Source: Fibrobacter succinogenes (lineage in GTDB: Bacteria > Fibrobacterota > Fibrobacteria > Fibrobacterales > Fibrobacteraceae). Taken from it: DNA of 64,000 nt. This document shows, piece after piece, positions 8,693 through 17,300 of the stretch (the stretch's first letter is position 1; every line of letters starts with the position of its first letter). Location: contig CACWPM010000006.1 in the NCBI GenBank assembly GCA_902762795.1, forward strand, positions 1 through 64,000. Reading direction: 5' to 3'. The notes under the pieces are model-generated. The model saw nothing but the letters and a program-made list of their open reading frames with translations, was not told where the DNA came from and did no database searches. The translations under genes were made by a program, and so were the position numbers.

Positions 8693-9580
8693 ATGCCAGG
8701 AAAAATTCGTTTTGCCCCAAGCCCCACAGGCTATCTCCACGAAGGCCACTTGCTTTCGGCTCTTTACGTGTGGGCAGCAGCCAAAAAATGGGATTTAAAA
8801 ATTCACTTAAGGATAGAGGACCATGACCGAAGCCGTGCGCGTCCCGCATATATCGAAGGAATCCGCGAGGATTTGGCCTGGCTTGGATTTCATTACGATT
8901 CCGAGAGCATACAAAGTGCACGAAACGATATTTACGAAGCGGCTCTCAAAAAACTTGAAGCAAAATCACTCATTTATCCATGCTACTGCAGTCGCAAACA
9001 ACTCCTTGCCGAAAATCCACAAAGCGAGACCGGAGAGATAGTTTATCAAGGCAAGTGTTTTTATAAGACGAGAGATAAGAGACGAGAGACGAGAGAGGAT
9101 TTAAATTCAGCTCCGCATAATTTGCGCTTTATTGTTCCTGATAAATTCATCGACTGGCATGACATGCGTCTCGGAGACTTTCACGAGAACCCGAAACACC
9201 AATGCGGAGACTTCACTATCCGCGATCGCGACAATCAATGGACCTACCAATTCGCCGTATGCGTCGACGACATCGACGAAGGTATCACGCACATCGTTCG
9301 CGGCGAGGACATCCGCAACTCTACGGCCCGCCAAATCGCACTGATGGAAGCACTCGGGCACACCGACCGTCCATTATATTTGCACCACCCGCTAATCGTC
9401 GATTCAAACAACAAAAAACTTTCCAAGCGCGAACTCGCCCATAGCCTGCGTCAAGACAGGGAAGCAGGCGTCACCCCCGAAAAACTTTTCGGACGAGTCT
9501 GCTACAAGGCACATCTGACTGAAAATGACGCTCCGATCACTTTAATGGACGCTATATCCACAATAATAAGGATTCTTTAA
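8693..9580 (+). CDS. gluQ: Glutamyl-queuosine tRNA(Asp) synthetase
   Basis: GluRS-like catalytic core without the anticodon-binding domain (295 aa from the ATG at 8693), the usual size of GluQ-RS. It activates Glu and attaches it to queuosine 34 of tRNA-Asp. Motifs: RFAPSPTGYLHEGH (HIGH-like at 16-19), zinc ligands C97, C99, Y118 and C122 as in E. coli YadB, the VDDIDEGITHIVRGEDI block, and KKLSKRE (KMSKS-like). After the last zinc ligand the loop contains KTRDKRRETRED, encoded by a gacgagaga repeat tract that also occurs between genes; the reading frame is kept. The GTG at 8675 is a less likely start. It precedes the large helicase-nuclease gene by 35 bases. Confidence 0.93.
   Translation: MPGKIRFAPSPTGYLHEGHLLSALYVWAAAKKWDLKIHLRIEDHDRSRARPAYIEGIREDLAWLGFHYDSESIQSARNDIYEAALKKLEAKSLIYPCYCSRKQLLAENPQSETGEIVYQGKCFYKTRDKRRETREDLNSAPHNLRFIVPDKFIDWHDMRLGDFHENPKHQCGDFTIRDRDNQWTYQFAVCVDDIDEGITHIVRGEDIRNSTARQIALMEALGHTDRPLYLHHPLIVDSNNKKLSKRELAHSLRQDREAGVTPEKLFGRVCYKAHLTENDAPITLMDAISTIIRIL
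9067..9099 (+). repeat. gacgagaga-type repeat tract inside gluQ
   Basis: Four imperfect copies of (a)gacgagag occur in a row within the coding sequence, encoding TRDKRRETRE. The same unit occurs in three other genes of the window and in the spacer near 55730. Confidence 0.85.
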
Positions 9581-9603
9581 CATCCAATAGGTTAAAAAAA
9601 ATT

Positions 9604-9611
9604 TATATTCG
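9604..9611 (+). promoter_or_regulatory. TAnnTT-type -7 motif 4 bases before the ATG of the helicase-nuclease gene
   Basis: TATATTCG ends four bases before the ATG at 9616. If it is the -7 element, transcription would begin at or next to the start codon, giving a leaderless mRNA. The same arrangement recurs at several genes in the window. Confidence 0.45.
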
Positions 9612-9615
9612 GGGC

Positions 9616-12600
9616 ATGGCATCAACGTCAATGTCCTCAACCATAGAAAAAATCCGAGAAGAGGCGTCCATCTTTGAAAGCAAGGACCGTCTGCTTAGCT
9701 TTTTGCAAAAAAACAAGTTTCAGTCCCCTTTACTATTTGGTAATGGCGACCATTTTTTCGAAACATGGCAAGCAGAAGCGAAACCACGCGCACTTGCGCA
9801 GTTCTTCCCCATTTCTGCGAAATACGATGCAGAGAAGCAAACCGCCGATCTCGAAAAATTTCGCAAAGTGCTTAAATCCAAAACCGAGGATTTTTGCAAC
9901 CAGGATTTATACATGGCGACAGGCTTCATCAAATGGGATGAAAACTCTCTCGCACCAGCGCTTCTCGTACCGCTGACCTACAATGCCGAAAGCGACACCG
10001 TAACAATTTCCAACCGTTCTCCCATTGAAAACGTAGCATTCGCGATGCTAGAAAGAAGCATCAAGTTTCCTACGGCATCCGATTTTTGCATAAACGGAAC
10101 TTTCGAAATACAGAAATTTTTCGACACACTTGAAAAGAAGATTGCACCCAAAGCCGATTGGAAATTCACGCGCAACGGTTACTGCATCACTTTTTATAGC
10201 ACCAACAGTATTCTCCTCCGAAAAAAATTAACTAGCGACTGTTGGACGACCTCCCGAGCCGCCAACAACGAATTTTTCATAGCGACCATCGGCAATGAGG
10301 GTTTCTTTCCTAAGCCATCACTTTTCGAAGACGCCCAATACGACCACGTTTACAACCCTGCCGACCACTATTTTCCTTACACGACCGACTCACAAACAAA
10401 CAAAGCCATCATCGACGCGCTGAATGGAGACAATGATTACGCCATACAGACTCTCCCCGGATCAGAAAAAGCGAAGGTAGCCGTAAACATCGCCGCAGAC
10501 CTCATCCAACAAAAGAAGACAGTCTGCATTATAAGCCGTAGAGCCATTACCAAACTGAATTTTGAAAACACCTGGAAGCCGCCATTCCGTTCATTCCAAG
10601 GGCCAGACCGCGACTCCATAAAGAACTCGCTAAACGACATCCGCGCAAAACTAGTCGCCTATTACGATGCAGTCAATTTTCCGCTCAAGCCAAGCGGCGT
10701 TAAACTATCACATTTATTTGAAGAGGTCGCAAAGCTAAAACCGATTAAAACAAAGTTTGCAAGCGATCTTTTCAATCACATCGAAGATGTCCACTATAAA
10801 AAGTTCAAGTCCATGCAATCAAGCCTTGAACACATGATAGACTTGTTCTTCAACAAGAACGGGATCGAAATATACAATGCGTTCCAGGGAATCAAGCTAT
10901 CCGCCATTTCTCAAGAGCGCAAAAAGGTAATTGGCGATGAATTAGAACTTGCTAAAAATTTGATTAATACCATCAAGCCCTTTACAGAAAGCCTCACCAA
11001 GTCCAAGCTCTATCCCGATGGTTTCAATCTAGCCGACATTATAGAGATATCTGATTTTTTAAAGAAAAATTTCAACGCAGACATGCCCGGTTATGAAGAA
11101 TGGAACCTCCATTCTAGCGGTTGGATAGCTTATCAAGACGACTTGAACGATTTGCCAAGTGCAGGCGAACACTGGTCTAGCTACCGACGTAAAGGCTCCG
11201 ACATTTTTACCGAAGACGCCATAGACAAGGACATCCGCGACCTTCGAAATGAATTTGTCGAAAGTTTAGGTTCAACGCTCAAGGCGCTTTCCGACCACTA
11301 CCGCAGACCCAAGCGCATTTTGCTCAGCGTTTTCAAGAATCCCAAAAGCATCACCTCAGACAACATGCTTGTCGAACAAATCGACAAGCTTATCGAAATA
11401 CAAGATTACAAGCGCAAATACACGGATTCTTCCGTACTCGCCATGCGCTTATTCGGGAAAGACTGGAAATACGAGAAAACCAACTGGAAAGACCTAGCAG
11501 ACAAAATTCACCATTACTTCGCCTTCCGTTCTAGAACAAAGAACAGCAACCAATACGATTATTTAATACAAGTTCTTTCAAAATGGCATTTATTCAAACC
11601 TCTCGCTGCGAATTTGGATACAATCCAAGCCAGCGCAGAAAAATTGCAAAAAAAACTTCAAAGCATAAGCAAGACACTCAACCTGAATGATCAACTGGAT
11701 TTACAAGACGTTTATTTATGGTTCGACAAAGTTGAAAATTGGGCTAAGCAATGGAACGAGCAAGACATCTACTTGCAGCTTTGTGAGCACATGGAAAACA
11801 TCAGCTGTTCTCCATGTGAAAATCTCGCCAGTTTCGTAAAGGATCCAAAGAACGCCAACAAAGATATCGCTGTTGCTTTTGCACGAGCATGGACCAACAG
11901 TCAAATGCAAGCAGCAAACACAACATGCCCGGATTTATTCAGCCCATCTGTCAAAAGCAAAAAACAGCAAAACAAGCAGTACAAAACTCTATTAGATCAA
12001 CTTTGCAATGCAAACTTCCGGGCGGCACACGAGCTCGTTGAAAAAAATCCCGCTTTTTTGCAAAGCATTACATTGTCACAGTCCTACGAACAAAATCTCG
12101 ATTCATTCGATGTTACTTTATTCCTAGACGCAGACTGTATGACAATAGCCGAAGCCATGCCCGGCATTTACAACACAAAGAAAGCAATCCTATTCGGCAA
12201 TCCGTGCGCCCCGTTACTGGAACAGTTGCCCATGGACGCCTGCAATACCGAATTTTCTTCGCAATTCATTTTCTTTAGAGACAACATGCTCTCTGCAGCA
12301 CTTCGCAAAGGGATACCCACACGCGTCATCGGCTATACAACGCAATACGCCAATTCGACACTTTTCAGTTTTGCAAATAAAAGAATTTACGATAACGAAA
12401 TAGTTCAATTTCCGAATTCCACGCAAAGCACGAAGAATTCGCAAAAGCTCGACATCGTTCAAGACAAAATCACGGCCATAGCCGAAAAAGCGATACAACA
12501 TGCAGAGAAAAATCCAAGTCAAACACTCGGGATAGTGGCCTTTAGCCAAACGACTTGCCATAAAATCGAAGACGCCATTAAACAACTTTTAGAAAAAAAT

Positions 12601-13695
12601 ACGAACGTAGCAAAATTCTTTACGCAAGGGAATCTACAGAACAAGTTCTACATCAAGACTATCGAACGAGCCGTTGATCTATACCGCGATGTCATTTTCG
12701 TCTGCACAGACATCGATAACGCAACCGGTCCCACAGGGAACAGGAAGCTAGCCATTTGTACAACACTGGCAAAACAAAATCTCTGTCTTTTCATGAGTAA
12801 CGAAGATTCTGAAAAACTTGCGAAAGCAAAGCCAAACCAGTTGCAAGAATGGGTCAAATTCATTAAAGACAAAGTCACAAGCGATACCAACAGCACCACT
12901 ATCGGATCTTATTTGGAAGAACAAATCAAATCATACCTTATAAAAGAATCGATTTCATTCAGGGATTTTTGCGCAAAAGACTACATCCCGGTTGGTCCTG
13001 CCATCATAGACGCCAACAACAGCAAACGCTTCCTGGCAGTCATTGAATGCGATTGCAGCTACGGACCTTATAAAGAATCTGTAGAAGACCGAGAATATAT
13101 ACGTCCGAACACGCTTTCTAGGCTCGGTTGGAAAGTGTTGAACATGTGGCTTCCACTTTGGGACATCTCAAACGCAGATGAAAAAGAACACCTCATTACG
13201 ACAATTGCGATTGAACAAAGCGTAGCTCCACAGCCACAGGAAGACGATTCTCTTGATGAAGAAAATCTTGACAGCACCGTCAAGATCGAACCATACAAAG
13301 TGACTCACCTAGCAATTGCAGGGACGCCGGACGCATCCCCAATTCCAGAACTTTCGATGGATAAACTCATCAACCAATTAAAATACTATGTCGACAACGA
13401 GTCCCCTATTCACGGAGAGCTCTTGTTCCAAAGGCTGTTGGAGCTGCACCACGTAGATAACGCAACGCCCAAGATAAACGCAACACTGAATGAAGCTGTT
13501 AAGCAGGCGCTGCACCAAAAGCTATTTGTCAAGACAGGCCCGTTCTTCTATTCACTTACGAACAAAGCGACCATACTCCGCGACCGATCCAAGAGACCGG
13601 ACAACGAACGCAAGATGGCGTATGTCCCCCCCGAAGAGCGCGCACTGCTAAAGCACGATGACCACAGCATCAAGAAAATGCTGGGAGTGATGTAA
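9616..13695 (+). CDS. DUF4011/superfamily 1 helicase-like/Vsr-like nuclease/DUF3320 protein with degenerate ATPase motifs
   Basis: A 1359-aa protein whose segment order matches large single-gene defence candidates (DUF4011-helicase-Vsr-DUF3320; I recall the name Hhe for this layout but cannot verify it). Residues about 60-240 resemble DUF4011. The P-loop region at about 280-287 reads LPGSEKAK where GPPGTGKS is expected, so the second Gly is Glu and the Ser/Thr is Ala. The Walker B site at about 836 is LFLDADC instead of DEAS. Motif VI is TLAK instead of TRAR. By contrast the nuclease segment (about 1096-1195) keeps LEEQIKSYL, AIIDAN and VIECDC, the acidic PD-(D/E)XK-like core. A DUF3320-like domain follows at about 1242-1315. 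It may restrict foreign DNA without ATP-driven unwinding (inference). The start at 9616 is favoured; an ATG at 9631 is the alternative. Confidence 0.8.
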   Translation: MASTSMSSTIEKIREEASIFESKDRLLSFLQKNKFQSPLLFGNGDHFFETWQAEAKPRALAQFFPISAKYDAEKQTADLEKFRKVLKSKTEDFCNQDLYMATGFIKWDENSLAPALLVPLTYNAESDTVTISNRSPIENVAFAMLERSIKFPTASDFCINGTFEIQKFFDTLEKKIAPKADWKFTRNGYCITFYSTNSILLRKKLTSDCWTTSRAANNEFFIATIGNEGFFPKPSLFEDAQYDHVYNPADHYFPYTTDSQTNKAIIDALNGDNDYAIQTLPGSEKAKVAVNIAADLIQQKKTVCIISRRAITKLNFENTWKPPFRSFQGPDRDSIKNSLNDIRAKLVAYYDAVNFPLKPSGVKLSHLFEEVAKLKPIKTKFASDLFNHIEDVHYKKFKSMQSSLEHMIDLFFNKNGIEIYNAFQGIKLSAISQERKKVIGDELELAKNLINTIKPFTESLTKSKLYPDGFNLADIIEISDFLKKNFNADMPGYEEWNLHSSGWIAYQDDLNDLPSAGEHWSSYRRKGSDIFTEDAIDKDIRDLRNEFVESLGSTLKALSDHYRRPKRILLSVFKNPKSITSDNMLVEQIDKLIEIQDYKRKYTDSSVLAMRLFGKDWKYEKTNWKDLADKIHHYFAFRSRTKNSNQYDYLIQVLSKWHLFKPLAANLDTIQASAEKLQKKLQSISKTLNLNDQLDLQDVYLWFDKVENWAKQWNEQDIYLQLCEHMENISCSPCENLASFVKDPKNANKDIAVAFARAWTNSQMQAANTTCPDLFSPSVKSKKQQNKQYKTLLDQLCNANFRAAHELVEKNPAFLQSITLSQSYEQNLDSFDVTLFLDADCMTIAEAMPGIYNTKKAILFGNPCAPLLEQLPMDACNTEFSSQFIFFRDNMLSAALRKGIPTRVIGYTTQYANSTLFSFANKRIYDNEIVQFPNSTQSTKNSQKLDIVQDKITAIAEKAIQHAEKNPSQTLGIVAFSQTTCHKIEDAIKQLLEKNTNVAKFFTQGNLQNKFYIKTIERAVDLYRDVIFVCTDIDNATGPTGNRKLAICTTLAKQNLCLFMSNEDSEKLAKAKPNQLQEWVKFIKDKVTSDTNSTTIGSYLEEQIKSYLIKESISFRDFCAKDYIPVGPAIIDANNSKRFLAVIECDCSYGPYKESVEDREYIRPNTLSRLGWKVLNMWLPLWDISNADEKEHLITTIAIEQSVAPQPQEDDSLDEENLDSTVKIEPYKVTHLAIAGTPDASPIPELSMDKLINQLKYYVDNESPIHGELLFQRLLELHHVDNATPKINATLNEAVKQALHQKLFVKTGPFFYSLTNKATILRDRSKRPDNERKMAYVPPEERALLKHDDHSIKKMLGVM

Positions 13696-13931
13696 GTAGG
13701 AAGTGACAGCGTCCTCCTCGACCAACTCTGGAGCGTAGCGATAGTGGCGGGTGGGGATCCAGTGAAATTAGACGAAAGTATTTTTAGTAGGAAGTAGACA
13801 GTAGACCGTGGACGGTAACGGAATCATCCTGAGCGAAGGGCATAGCCCAAAACAAGGGATCTAGCGAAGTCTAGATTTAGCAAGAGCAGGCGGAAGCCTG
13901 CTCTTTGTGCGTTAAGCGCTCATATACGCGT
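13696..13931. repeat. Intergenic repeat mosaic between convergent genes
   Basis: Contains two copies of gtaggaagt(g/a)gac (13696 and 13787), a C-poor tract (gtaggaagtagacagtagac..) and a REP-like segment (atcctgagcgaaggg...aagggatctagcgaag) of the kind dispersed in many bacterial genomes. The gtaggaagt unit also follows stop codons at 6864 and 55677. Confidence 0.7.
13882..13905. terminator. Perfect 9-bp hairpin between convergent genes
   Basis: AAGAGCAGG / CCTGCTCTT with a 6-base loop lies between the stops of the helicase-nuclease gene and the SPOR gene. The U tract is poor on both strands, so it may be a weak bidirectional terminator. Confidence 0.5.
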
Positions 13932-14333
13932 CTACCGAATCTTGACGACAAAAGCGTTAATGTTGTACGCGGAAAGTTCGCGTGCTTTATCTTCGGCTAC
14001 TTTGCGCTTTGTCCATCCGCCGCCACGAAGCTTGTAGAACGGCGTATCAAAGACGACCTGGATTGTGTATCCTGTGCTTGCGGAAAGCTGCGCCTTGCGC
14101 CTTTGTGCGGCGTCAAAATCACCGACAGCTTCGAACTGGAGCATATAGAAGCCATCAGACTTGTCATTCTTGCCAGAGACTTTTGCAGGAACGGCAGAAT
14201 TACTTGTTGTGTCACGGAGAGAGGCGCTGAGCGTTGGCTTGTACTCGTTTCCACGGAAAAGAGAATCCAAATCTGTTGGCGATCCAGCCCAAGCCATAGC
14301 GCATAAAGAGACTGCAATTATAATCTTTCGCAT
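13932..14333 (-). CDS. Small exported SPOR-domain protein
   Basis: 133 aa from ATG 14333 (three in-frame codons of spacer upstream start at a TTG). A signal peptide (MRKIIIAVSLCAMAWAG) is followed by a short Ser/Thr-rich stretch and a C-terminal SPOR domain (about 60-133: FYMLQFEAVGDFDAAQRRKAQL ... YKLRGGGWTKRKVAEDKARELS..INAFVVKI). SPOR domains bind denuded septal peptidoglycan, so a periplasmic role at the division site is likely. The canonical beta-alpha-beta-beta-alpha-beta pattern is complete. A TATATTGG motif ends 5 bases before the start, suggesting a leaderless or very short-leader transcript separate from the upstream fibro-slime gene. Confidence 0.85.
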   Translation of the reverse strand: MRKIIIAVSLCAMAWAGSPTDLDSLFRGNEYKPTLSASLRDTTSNSAVPAKVSGKNDKSDGFYMLQFEAVGDFDAAQRRKAQLSASTGYTIQVVFDTPFYKLRGGGWTKRKVAEDKARELSAYNINAFVVKIR

Positions 14334-14338
14334 GTTCA

Positions 14339-14346
14339 CCAATATA
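14339..14346 (-). promoter_or_regulatory. TATATTGG -7 type motif at the SPOR gene start
   Basis: Read on the minus strand, TATATTGG lies 5 bases upstream of the ATG at 14333 and directly follows the terminator of the upstream gene, as expected for an independent promoter. Confidence 0.5.
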
Positions 14347-14347
14347 G

Positions 14348-14374
14348 CAAAAAGCCTCGCAAAGCGAGGCTTTT
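14348..14374 (-). terminator. Terminator of the fibro-slime gene
   Basis: GCCTCGC / GCGAGGC stem with AAA loop, flanked by A and T runs, 20 bases downstream of the fibro-slime stop codon. The minus-strand transcript ends in a U run (GCTTTTTGC). Confidence 0.85.
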
Positions 14375-14394
14375 AAATTTCTATCAAAGCGTAA

Positions 14395-17300
14395 TTATTT
14401 GCCCTTTATAATCGGGAGACTTCCAATGACCTTCGTGTTGTGACGAACACCCCACATTTCGGTCTTGTCAATCTTGTTCTTCTTGCCAAACTTGCCAAGC
14501 TGAACGAAAGACTTGACCTTGGACACGTAGGCACCAGAGCCCACGAGACGCTTCTTGTCAGACTTCATGTTCCAGATGACAAAGACGTTCATGCGTTTCT
14601 GGACGCAGTCCGTACCGCCGAAGAATTCTCTCTTAAATTCCGCCTTGTTCTTCTTGTCATCGCAATAAATGCGGAAGTTCTTTGTCAAGACATGAGAACC
14701 GAGGTTCGAGAAGAGGTTGATTTCATAATCGAAGAACGTGTTTTCCTTAATTGTAGAATCCTGGGCATATTGTTCCTTGGATTCAATCAAAGCACCCATA
14801 TCGCTCTTGATAAACCAACCATGCGGAACAAAGTGGTAATCGCCAAATTCACCTGTACCATTAAGCATATCATTTTTGAAGTCATTCATATCCTTATTGG
14901 CATCGTACGTGAACACATCCGAAGGCGGAAGCTTCTCGATATCGCTCGGCGAGAGCGGAACTCCACCGTATCCTTCACCAATAATTCTTTCGGCGTAGGA
15001 GCTCACTTCACCAGAAACCAAGACCCACGGAGACGGAAGACGTACCGTTGCATCATAGCCTGTTGCGGTATTCCACTTGAAGTTGGCTTCATCTGCAGAA
15101 CGAATCGTGTCGCCACCCGGATAATCGGCATAGTCAGACATATCCTTCAAAAGACCGAAGCCAGCAATACCTCTGATGCGGATGTAATCACCAGCCTGCG
15201 GGAACGTCTTGGACTGATCATAAAGCATCGTCTTAGAAGAGTCAATCGAAGCACCGAGAGAATATATAGAAGAGAACGGCAGATAATCGGCATATTCAGG
15301 ATTCTTGCCATTGTTAATGTAGAAGGAAAGAACCTTATCGCCTTCAGCAGCACCTTCATCTGTTCTCTGGAGATCTTCGGAGAACTGCACCTTCAACTGA
15401 GCAGCGTCCACACCGTTCTGGCTTTCGGTAGTCACTCTTGCAGAGATGATAATCGGAGCAATACGGTCATAAACATCAGCAGTGTAGAATTTAGTCACAA
15501 CCTCACCACCACGAGACTTAAAGGTAGCCCAGGACTTAACCTTACCCTTACCATTTGTCTTCACAGCTTTAGAGAACTTCTTGCCACCGAGCGTAATTCT
15601 TGGCTTGCATAATGTATCGTTCAATCCTGCAGCAGAACCGCAGACGGAACCGGCCTTGATTTCATCGCCTTCAAATACAACAGAGTCCTTATCATCATGA
15701 TCCCAGAAGACGGCAATCTTACTCGGGAGAGAGTCTCTGTGGAAATTTCGCATGTAGTAAACAACGATGGAGTCACCGATACCGTCGAGATATTCCTTGT
15801 TCTTATCAAAGTACGGAGCCGGAATGTTCAAATCAGAGGCAGGAAGTTCGCCATGGACGTCAAAGATATCTGCAAATTTCGGCGTCGGGACAGGCGGTTC
15901 CACAAACTGCATATTTTCGTATATAGCCTGTTGGAAGCTGCCACCTTCACCAAGCACCTGGATACTTGCGGTCTTGCAGCCAGCAGCAGCGCCAGCATCA
16001 CACCTTTCATAAACCACGTCTGACTTAATGAAGAACTTTGCCCTACCATTTACGAGTACCGTAGACAATCCTCCAAAATCGGACATGTCAGGTGCTTTAA
16101 ACGTGATACCAGAACTAGTCTTCGATGCGCCCTGGCCAAGTTTAAAGTTGCAGTCCGAGCAGAATACATATTCTAGAGTACCGTCAGCCTTGGTCTGAGG
16201 AATAAACGCAGCAACATAGAATTCATAGGTAAGACCCCTCATACGAGTAAAATCGTTGTCATCTTTCGAGATAATCTTAAGAGACGTTTCGGATTCCACG
16301 AATTCAATTTTGGGCACGATGAACGAAAGAGTATCCCTGAGAGCGTTATCGGTCGTCTTTATAATAATCTTTTCTTCATTGCCGGTCATTTCAGCATAAG
16401 GAACGGAGACGTAAAGGGTATCTACACCACCCGCACCCAAAGCACGGCCACTGATACCGGTTACAGAAAGCTTTCCATTATCCAGCTTATAGAAGTTGAC
16501 CTTATTACTTACATCCTTACCGTTAACATCCTGGACAAGCAAACTATATTGAGAATTCTGGGACGGAGTAAATTTGAGCGGATCAGTGCAACCTTGAACG
16601 TTGCCACAAGGATCCGTCACAGCTCCGATATAAACCGGAATGAGTTGATCGACACTCACGGAATCCGATGTAGCCATAGCCCAGCTCTTGTGCGGAAGCT
16701 GAGTGATCGAGCCATTGTCGTCAATAATGGCATTACGGTTGGCAACACCGATTGAACCCTTCACAGTCAACTTATGAATAACACCTTTATCAAGGAATTT
16801 GCCATCCTTGTCATAAATCTTTACAACAAGATAATAATCACCAGGACCACGGCCAACTCTCAAGCTATCATCGTTGACAACAGGATCACCCGGTTTAGTA
16901 ACATCGACACCACCATTATAATATCTTGGGGTCTTGGCAAAGCATGCTTCATCACATTCCGCAGGTTCCGTGAGGGATGAATCCTGTGTAAATACATAGC
17001 CCAACTTGTAGCCAGCAGTGAGAATGGTATCACGGCAAGATTCTTTTTCACCAGCACCACCGCATTTACCAGAGCTGCTCTCCTTAAAGCAAACCCTAAT
17101 ATGGTTGTCGCCATTCACAACAAAGTCTTGTATAAATTCCTTTAGTTTTTCTTCACTCTTGATACCCGTGGTCTGTTCCAAGAACATATTCGTCTTGATA
17201 CGGACGTTACTCATCGTCGTACGGCGGTCGCAGAAGAAAATATCGATATCATAATGTTTACCCGTAGCAGAATCGAGATTAACACCATTTTTCTTCAAGA

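Noticed and set aside
14440-15612. 390-codon frame antisense to the fibro-slime gene
   Set aside because: No start signal or family feature; the fibro-slime reading frame explains the region.
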